Of a DNA stretch of 64,000 nucleotides, positions 57,251 through 64,000 are shown one piece after another. The notes beneath the pieces are model-generated. The model saw only the letters and a list, made by a program, of their open reading frames with translations. It did not search any database and had not been told where the DNA came from. The stretch is from Cherax quadricarinatus (taxonomy: Eukaryota > Arthropoda > Malacostraca > Decapoda > Parastacidae). Both the position numbers and the translations under genes were made by a program. How positions within the stretch are numbered: position 1 is the stretch's first letter; every line of letters starts with the position of its first letter. The DNA lies in assembly GCF_038502225.1 (NCBI RefSeq), contig NC_091374.1:7971151-8035150 (forward strand), written 5' to 3'.

Positions 57251-57585
57251 GAAGTAATGGTAAAATAATACATACTTAAAAAATTTTCACAAGTGATAAA
57301 ACAATGGAATAAGTAGTAACAGGTAGAAAGTGTTATAACCAGTGAAAATTTATCAAAACATACTTGACATTCAATACAAGAGATGGGACACTAAAATCAT
57401 AGCTATGTCCTTTACCTAGAAATATGTATATACAGTGGACCCCCAAATTTCGTGAATTTCGAGTATAGACAACTTTTTTCGTCCAAGTACAGCCTCAAGT
57501 TTCATGATTTGCCTCAAAATTCGGTGGTCGCACAGAACACGTCCGAGCAGCCTCCCAGCAGCCACACGCATGCAAAGGCTCCCAC

Positions 57586-59420
57586 AGCGACAGTACGAAA
57601 ACGACATAGCATTGAAAGTCAAGTCTGACCTGAAACTGCTGTATAGCCACATTAGGAGGACGACAACAGTCAAAGACCAGGTGATCAGGCGTAGGAAAGA
57701 AGGTGGGGAACTCACAAGAAACGATAAAGAGGTATGTGAGGAGCTCAACACAAGATTCAAGGAAGTATTTACAGTAGCGATAGGAAGGGCTCTGGGAAGA
57801 CAGCACAGAGGGGAACACCAACAGGGAATATACAAATAAGTATTGGATGATACACACACAACTGAGGAGGAGGTGCAGAAGCTGCTAAGTGACCTTGATA
57901 CCTCAAAGGCGATGGGACCGGACAACATCTCCCTGTGGGTCCTTAGAGAAGGAGCAGAGATGCTGTGTGTGCCAGTAACCACAATCTTCAACACATCCCT
58001 TGAAACTGGGCAACTACCTGAGGTATGGAAGACTGCAAATGTAGTTCCCATTTTAAAAAAGGAGACAGAAAAGAGGCACTAAACTATAGACCAGTGTCAC
58101 CGATGTGTATAGTATGCAAAATCATGGAGAAGATTATCAGGAGAAGAGTGGTGGAGTACCTGGAATGGAACAAGTGTATACACGACAACCAGCATGGATT
58201 CATGGAAGGCAAATCCTGTGTCACAAACCTTCTGGAGTTTTATGATAAAGTAGCAGAAGTAAGACATGAGGGGAGGGGTGGGTTGACTGCATTTTCTTGG
58301 ACTACAAGAAGGCCTTCGACACAGTTCCTCACAAGAGATTAGTGCAGAAACTAGAGGATTAGGCATGTATAACAGGAAGGGTACTGCAATGGATCAGAAA
58401 ATAACTGACAAGGAGGCAACAATGAGTCATGGTACATGATGACGTATCACCTGTGACGAGTGGGGTCCCACAGGGGTCGGTCCTAGGACCAGTGCTATTT
58501 TTGGTGTATGTGAATGACATGATGGGAGGGACAGACTCAGAAGTGTCCCTGTTCACAGATGATGTGAAGTTAATGAGGAGAATTAAATCAGATGAGGATC
58601 AGGTAGGACTTCAAAGAGACCTGGACAGGCTGGACACCTGGTCCAGCAACTGGCTTCTCGAATTTAACAATGCCAAATGTAAAGTCATGTAGATTGGGGA
58701 AGGGCAAAGAAGACCGCAGACAGAGTATAGGCTAGGTGACCAAAGACTGCAAACCTTGCTCAAGGAGAAAGATCTTGGGGCGAGTATAACACCGAGCACG
58801 TCTCCGGAAGCACACATCAACCAGGTAACTGCTGCAGCATATGGGCGCATGGGAAAAATGAGAAAAGCATTCTAATACCTTAGTAAGGAATCGTTCAAGA
58901 CACTGTACACCATGTACATCAGGCCCATACTGGAGTATGCAGCACCAGTTTGGGACCCACACTGGGTCAAGCATATCAAGAAATTGGAGAAAGTGCAAAG
59001 GTCTGCAACAAGGTTAGTTGCAGAGCTAAGGGGAATGTCCTATGAAGAAAGGTTAAGGGAAATCATCCTGATGACACTGGAGGACATGAGAGTTAGAGGA
59101 GACATGGTAACAACATACAAAATACTGAGTGGAATAGACAAGGTGGACAGAAACAGGATGCTCCAGAGAGGGGACACAGAAACAAGGGGTCACACTTGGA
59201 AGCTGAAGACTCAGATGAGTCAAAGGTATGTTAGGAAGTATTTCTTTAGTCATAGAGTAGTCAGGAAGTGGAGTAGTGGAGGCAGGAACCATACATAGCT
59301 TTAAGACGAGGTATGATAAAGCTCATGGAGCAGGGAGAGAGAGGACCTAGTAGCGTTCAGTGAAGAGGTGGGGCCAGGAGCTGAGCCTTGACCCCTGCAA
59401 CCACAATTAGGTGAGTACAC
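57586..59420 (+). mobile_element. 5'-truncated CR1-like LINE inside the Tigger element
   Basis: Starts at the position equivalent to 5586 of the CR1 copy at 3.6 kb and runs to the 3' tail (CCCCTGCAACCACAATTAGG then TGAGTACAC). RT blocks: SKAMGPDNISLWVLREGA (with the codon that the other copy lacks), NYRPVSPM, NQHGF, SGVPQGSVLGP; the FADD box here reads FTDD (58553-58564), a damaged catalytic motif. Stops and frameshifts at about 57839, 58065, 58290, 58360 and 58690. C-terminus: YIRPILEYAAPVWDPHW, YEERLREI, VRGDMVTTYKIL. Dead, but it preserves the 3' UTR missing elsewhere. Confidence 0.87.
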
Positions 59421-59539
59421 ACCATTCAGAGTCAGTGTGGCATTGTTTCTTAGCGAGTGACCATCACCCCACGTGTTCATATGATACATTTCGTAATAAT
59501 CCATTCTTTTTTGCTCTTGCAACTGCTAAATAAGCCACC

Positions 59540-59662
59540 ATGGGCCCAAAGAAAGCTTCTAGTGCCAGCCCTTTGATAAAGAAGGTGAGAAACACGATAG
59601 AATTAAAGAAAAAGTTTGTAGAAAAATACGAAAGTGGTGGCGGTAGAGGGTGGTTGTGATAG
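59540..59662 (+). pseudogene. Tigger transposase N-terminal remnant
   Basis: GCCACCATGG gives a good start context at 59540: MGPKKASSASPLIKKVRNTI then ELKKKFVEKYESGG, the start of the first helix-turn-helix (CENP-B/psq-like) DNA-binding domain of Tigger transposases, after which the frame enters the GGTGGTAGA repeat and stops. Confidence 0.75.
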
Positions 59663-60150
59663 TGGTAGAGGGTGGTAGTGGTTGTGATGGTAATAGAGGG
59701 TGGTAGTGATGGTGGTAGAGGGTGGTAGTGATGGTGGCAGAGGGTGGTAGTGATTGTGGTAGAGGGTGGTAGTGATGGTGGTAGAGGGTGGTAGTGATGG
59801 TGGTAGTGGTAGTGGTGGTAGTGATGGTGGTAGAGGATGGTAGTGATGGTGGTAGAGGATGGTAGTGATGGTGGTAGAGGGTGGTTGTGATAGTGGTAGA
59901 GGGTGGTAGTGGTTGTGATGGTAGTAGAGGGTGGTAGTGATGGTGGTAGAGGGTGGTAGTGATGGTGGTAGAGGGTGGTAGTGATGGTGGTAGTGATTGT
60001 GGTAGAGGGTGGTAGTGATGGTCGTAGAGTGGTAGTGGTGGTAGTGATGGTGGTAGTGGTGGTAGTGATGGTGGTAGAGGATGGTAGTGATGGTGGTAGA
60101 GGATGGTAGTGATGGTGGTAGAGGATGGTAGTGATTATGGTAGAGGGTAG
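59634..60150. repeat. GGTAGAGGGTGGTAGTGAT minisatellite
   Basis: About 25 imperfect units of 18-24 bp built from GATGGTGGTAGAGGGTGGTA. Antisense frames give long Thr/Ile/Tyr-His-rich shadow proteins. Confidence 0.95.
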
Positions 60151-60171
60151 AGCTGCAAGCGCTCTCTGACA

Positions 60172-60309
60172 GTTTTTTTTGTGCGACAGGGGTCCAGTGA
60201 CTCTCAAGCTGGTCCTAGTGTCATTAAAAAACAAAGAAGGGAAGTAACCCCGGATAAGGACTTGGTACCTAAAGTCTTTATGGAAGGGGATTTCCCTTCC
60301 AAACAATAG
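60172..60309 (+). pseudogene. Tigger transposase C-terminal remnant
   Basis: Frame ending SSDSQAGPSVIKKQRREVTP, DKDLVPKVFMEGDFPSKQ and TAG at 60307-60309. Resembles the acidic Ser-rich C-termini of Tigger transposases and sits at the right distance from the 3' terminal repeat. Confidence 0.6.
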
Positions 60310-60819
60310 TGTAACTTCTCCATCCTCTCCCATCCTCCTGTCTTCCATACACCAACAAAGAGTCTTCAATAAAGGTAAGTGTGATGTTATTACTGTTTTA
60401 TACTTGATTTCTCATTCTTTTCTGTATGTAAATCTATATTTAATCTATAAAAAAAAAATTTTGTTAATACTTTTGGGTGTCTAGAATAGAATAATTGGAT
60501 TTACATTATTTCTTATGGGGAAAATGGTTTCGAAATTCGTGAATTTCGACTTTCGGCATGAAATTCGGGGGTCCACCATAATTACAACCAAACTCTATAC
60601 TACTCCCCTTCCCTGCCCATGCTGTCTATCCAATCCACTGAGTCATCTGGTGTGCATAACAATGCTGAATATAATATAAACTTTACACTGAATATAACAT
60701 ACTAAATTTATCTTTAACCTTAAATTATCACAGATATTAAGAAACAAGGAATTGGAGATACAGACTATAGATAATAATAATAATAATATCTTTATTTATT
60801 ACAGGTAATGACTTTAAGT

Positions 60820-61958
60820 GCCTGTCCAGTGCCAAGCAGGCACTGGACAGGCACCTAAAGTCAGTACCTGACCAACCAGGATGTTTACCTGGAGAGAGTT
60901 CCGGGGGTCAATGCCCCCGTGGCCCGGTCTGTGACCAGGCCTCATGGTGGATCAGAGCCTGATCAACCTGGCTGTTACTGCTGGCTGTACGCAATCCAAC
61001 GTACGAGCCACAGCCCGGCTGGTCAGGTACCAACTTTAGGAGCTTGTCCAGTGCCAGCTTGAAGACAGCCAGGGGTCTATTGGTAATCCCCCTTATGTAT
61101 GCTGAGAGGCAGTTGAACAGTCTTGGGCCCCTGACACTTATTGTATTGTCTCTTAACGTGCTAGTGACACCCCTGCTTTTCACTGGGGGGATGTTGCATC
61201 GTCTGCCAAGTCTTTTGCTTTCATTGTGAGTGATTTTCGTGTGCAAGTTCGGTACTAGTCCCTCTAGGATTTTCCAGGTGTATATAATCGTGTATCTCTC
61301 CCATCTGCGTTCCAGGGAATACAGGTTCAGGAACCTCAAGCGCTCCCAGTAATTGAGGTGTTTTATCTCCGTTATGCGTGCCATGAAGGTTCTCTGTACA
61401 TTTTCTAGGTCAGCAATTTCACCTGCCTTAAAAGGTGCTATTGGTGTGCAGCAACATTCCAGCCTAGATAGAACAAGCGACCTGAAGAGTGTCATCATGG
61501 GCTTGGCATCCCTAGTTTTGAAGGTTCTCATTATCCATCCTGTCATTTTTCTAGCAGATGCAATTGATACAATGCTATGGTGCCTTGAAGGTGAGATCCG
61601 CTGACATGATCACTCCCAGGTCTTTGGCGTTGGTTTTTCGCTCTATTTTTTGGCCGGAATTTGTTTTGTACTCTGAAGAAGTTTTAATTTCCTCATGTTT
61701 ACCATATTGGAGTAATTGAAATTTCTCATCGTTGAACTTCATGTTGTTTTCTGCAGCCCACTGAAAGATTTGGTTGATGTCTGCCTGAAGCCTTGCAGTG
61801 TCTGCAATGATGGAAGACACTGTCATGCAGATTCGGGTGTCATCTGCAAAGGAAGACACGGTGCTGTGGCTGACATCCTTGTCTATGTCAGATATGAGGA
61901 TGAGAAACAAGAAGGGAGCGAGTACTGTGCCTTGTGGTTCGTACGATGGATTACTTGG
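60820..61958 (-). mobile_element. 5'-truncated L-A LINE (minus), frameshifted
   Basis: Minus-strand copy of the LINE at 21.6 kb from LFLILISDIDKDVSHS (about 61915) through SSFADDTRICMT to the C-terminus LALDKLLKLVPDQPGCG and the tail. Frameshifts near 61810 (SIIADTAR) and 61585 separate the parts. At 60825-60860 a short inverted repeat (AGTGCCTGTCCAGTGCC and its complement) marks the 3' end. Lies in the large slowpoke intron. Confidence 0.87.
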
Positions 61959-62060
61959 GGCCAGCAGTAACAGCCTGGTTGATCAAGCCTTGATCCACCA
62001 CGAGGCCTGGTCACAGACTGGGCCACGGGGGCGTTGACCCACCGGAACTCTCTCCAGGTA
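61950..62060 (+). mobile_element. L-A LINE tail in opposite orientation
   Basis: GGCCAGCAGTAACAGCCTGG, GATCCACCACGAGGCCTGG and CGGAACTCTCTCCAGGTA, the plus-strand 3' tail, head-to-head with the preceding minus-strand copy. Confidence 0.75.
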
Positions 62061-62352
62061 TACTTCAAGTATACATGTACAAGGTATACAGGTCTAGCTG
62101 ACATCAATGACATACTACTACAGTATATAGAAAGCCACTTGTTATGCAGAGCATTTCGGGCAAATTAGGTCAGTTTTGTCCCAGGATATGACCCACACCA
62201 GTCGACTAACACCCAGGTACCCATTTTACTGATGGGTGAACATAGACAACCGATGTAAGGAAACACGTCCAATGTTTCCACCCCTTTGCCAGGAATTGAA
62301 CCTGGACCCTCACCATGTAAAGCGAGAGCTTTTGCCACTGGGCCATGGGGCA
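62061..62352 (-). mobile_element. tRNA-derived SINE, tail type 2 (minus)
   Basis: Type-2 tail at the left (CATGTACAAGGTATACAGGT, GCAGAGCATTTCGGGCAAAT), then GACCCACACCAGTCGACTAA, complement of box B (GGAATTGAACCTGG, about 62291-62304) and of box A (GAGCTTTTGCCA, 62327-62338). Confidence 0.83.
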
Positions 62353-62580
62353 CCAATACCTGAGTTCAACAACATATGATTAACGGGCATGAAATGTAGA
62401 CAGAAAAAGAATAAGAGGCACAATACTGTGACTGGAACATTACACAAATAACCCGCATATAGAAAGAAACTTATGACGACATTTCAGTGCAAGTTGGACT
62501 GAAATGTCATCATAAATTTCTTTCTAGGTGCAAATTATTTGTGTATGGATAGAAAAAAGATGCATCAAATACATGCTTAC

Positions 62581-62816
62581 CGTGGACATGAGAGAATCGA
62601 GGACAGAGACAGCAAACGCAGTGCCACAGGCAAAAGGTTGAGTCAGGTAGAGTTCTGTGTCTGGGTCATCATCATCGTCTTGGTCAAGGAACTGTACATT
62701 ACTGTCATTTATTAATTCTGTGATCATAGGGACATTAGCACCATAGACGGAGCCACGGCGTTGTAGCACTATTGGTGACCCAAGAGGGCTCAATGTATCA
62801 CCACCACCAGTTGGGT
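62581..62816 (-). CDS. slo: slowpoke BK channel, calcium-bowl exon
   Basis: 236 nt: acceptor GACTGAACAG (complement 62817-62826), donor GTAAGC (complement 62575-62580). Reads [40 protein letters not shown] and [20 protein letters not shown], then [18 protein letters not shown]. The DQDDDDDPD stretch is the calcium bowl of RCK2, which binds calcium and helps to open the channel. Ends phase 0 and begins two bases into a codon. Earlier exons (pore, S0-S6, RCK1) are not in the window and should lie further right, beyond 64 kb. The acceptor is preceded by a T-run of 55 nt. Confidence 0.96.
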
Positions 62817-62825
62817 CTGTTCAGT

Positions 62826-62826
<1 letters not shown>

Positions 62827-62881
<55 letters not shown>
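62827..62881 (-). repeat. Poly(T) tract of a slowpoke splice acceptor (poly(A) on plus)
   Basis: 55 consecutive A on the plus strand; in the transcribed direction a T-run that starts only 10 nt before the acceptor AG of the calcium-bowl exon, so it serves as its polypyrimidine tract. Confidence 0.85.
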
Positions 62882-62883
<2 letters not shown>

Positions 62884-63039
62884 CAATATATATTAAAAAT
62901 AATTATTAATTTTTATTTAAGGAAATATATCAATGGTATTAATGTTACCTCTAAAATTTCATAGTAAAATTACTGAACAATAATTCAGAATATTTTAATA
63001 TTTCATATCTTTGTAAATATAGTGTGAAAACAAATGATG

Positions 63040-64000
63040 AATTTTTTTTTTTTTAACATGTCAGCCATTTCCCACTGAGGCAAGGTGACCCAAAATTAAA
63101 GAAAACCTCCCCAAAAAAGAAAAACTTCATCACCATTCAACACCACTCATGCATAATCACTGTCTTTGCAGAGGCGCTCAGATACGACAGTTTAGATGTC
63201 CCTCCAAACTGCCAATATCCCAAACCCCTCCTTTGAAGTGCAGGCACTGTACTTCCCAATTCCAGGACTCAAGTCTGGCTAACTGGTTTACCTGAATCCC
63301 TTCACAAAATATTACCCTGCTCACACCCCAACAGTTCATCAGGTTCCAAAAACCATTCGTCCCCATTCAATCCTATCTAACATGCTCACACACGCTTGCT
63401 GGAAGTCCAAGCCCCTTGCCCACAAAACCTCCTTTGCCCCCTCCCTCCAACCTTTTTGGGGATGACCCCTACCCCGCCTTCCTTTCCCTACAGATTTATA
63501 TGCTCTCTAAGTCATTCTACTGTATTCCATTCTCTCTGAATGACCAAGCACTTCAACAGCCTCTCTTCAGCCCTCTAATACTTTTAATAACTACACACCT
63601 CCTCCTAATTTCCACACTACAAATTCTCTGCATAATATTTACGCCACACATTGCCCTTAGACATGACATCTCCACTTCCTCAAGCTGCCTCCTTGCTGCA
63701 GCATTTACAACCCATGCTTCACACCCATATATGAGTATTGGTACCACTATACTCTCATATATTCCCTTCTTTGCCTCCATGGATAACTTTCTTTGTCTCC
63801 ACAGATACCTCAATGCACCACTCACCTTTCTTCCTTCATCAGTTCTATGGTTAACCTCATCCTTCATAAACCCCTCCGCTGACAAGTCAACTCACAAATA
63901 TCTTAAAACATTTACTTCTTCCACACTCCCTCCAATGTGACATTCAATTTTTCTTTATCTAAATTGTTTTATACCCTTATTACTTAACTCTTATCTATGT
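63040..64000 (-). mobile_element. L-R LINE 3' part, cut by window end
   Basis: Minus strand: RT C-terminal region from about 63960 (YLGVDLSAEG-like, broken near 63890), SAEGFMKDEVNHRTDEGRKV, YGCEAWVVNAAARRQLEEVE, MSCLRAMCGVNIMQRICS, then a 3' UTR ending in the complement of CACTGAGGCAAGGTGACC and an oligo-T (63043-63054). Same family as 8305-11330, more diverged. Confidence 0.83.

Larger units (their letters stand above)
57433..60578 (+). mobile_element. Tigger/pogo DNA transposon with nested CR1 and internal minisatellite
   Basis: Terminal inverted repeats: CAGTGGACCCCCAAATTTCG at 57433 and its counterpart ending GGGGGTCCACCA at 60578, flanked by TA on both sides (57431-57432 and 60579-60580). 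The subterminal TTGGATTTACATTATTTCTT (about 60500) is shared with the MITE at 25187. The N- and C-terminal codons of a Tigger-type transposase remain; the catalytic DDE core has been replaced by a minisatellite and a CR1 copy has inserted near the 5' end. Lies in the large slowpoke intron and is immobile by itself. Confidence 0.88.

Noticed and set aside
59464..60369. 301-codon Thr/Tyr/His-rich protein on the minus strand
   Set aside because: Antisense translation of the GGTAGAGGGTGG minisatellite inside the Tigger element.

Overview
The window reads as a stretch of a large, repeat-rich arthropod genome, most likely a decapod crustacean (crayfish or lobster type). Two host genes with arthropod character are split by GT-AG introns: a secreted clip-domain serine protease homologue of the masquerade/PPAF type (+ strand, 34.6-37.4 kb) and the 3' end of slowpoke, the BK calcium-activated potassium channel (- strand, 52.7-62.8 kb). 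Almost everything else is transposon sequence, satellite or simple repeat. The species call is inference; the two genes and the repeat structure are read from the sequence.

Layout. 1-12 kb: LINE fragments, a nearly intact CR1-like element (3.6-7.2 kb), a Penelope-like (PLE) fragment with a GIY-YIG domain, and a broken AP-endonuclease LINE on the - strand (8.3-11.3 kb), separated by GA and AT microsatellites. 12.6-19.8 kb: one 7.1-kb tandem array of a 34-bp unit with higher-order periodicity. 19.9-30.7 kb: nested elements, a 5'-truncated LINE RT (21.6-23.3 kb), a Tigger-type MITE, and a set of fold-back elements that share a terminal motif with a coding PLE copy. 31.2-33.8 kb: a non-coding element bounded by two 320-bp direct repeats and carrying seven perfect TGACGTCA sites. 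34.5-37.5 kb: protease homologue gene. 37.5-46.5 kb: dense tRNA-derived SINEs and more fold-backs. 46.5-52.3 kb: comparatively repeat-poor flank downstream of slowpoke. 52.3-62.8 kb: last four recognisable slowpoke exons, with introns full of LINE debris, a Tigger transposon that contains a CR1 insertion and an internal minisatellite, and SINEs. 63.0-64 kb: second copy of the 8.3-11.3 kb LINE family.

The most interesting system is the fold-back/PLE family. At least four insertions with 10-16 bp target-site duplications are inverted dimers of a PLE-like terminal region, and the arms carry a small hairpin flanked by a CTGANNA-like box and an invariant GAAACG. The stem differs in sequence but is conserved as a stem between subfamilies, which resembles the hammerhead ribozymes known from PLE terminal repeats.
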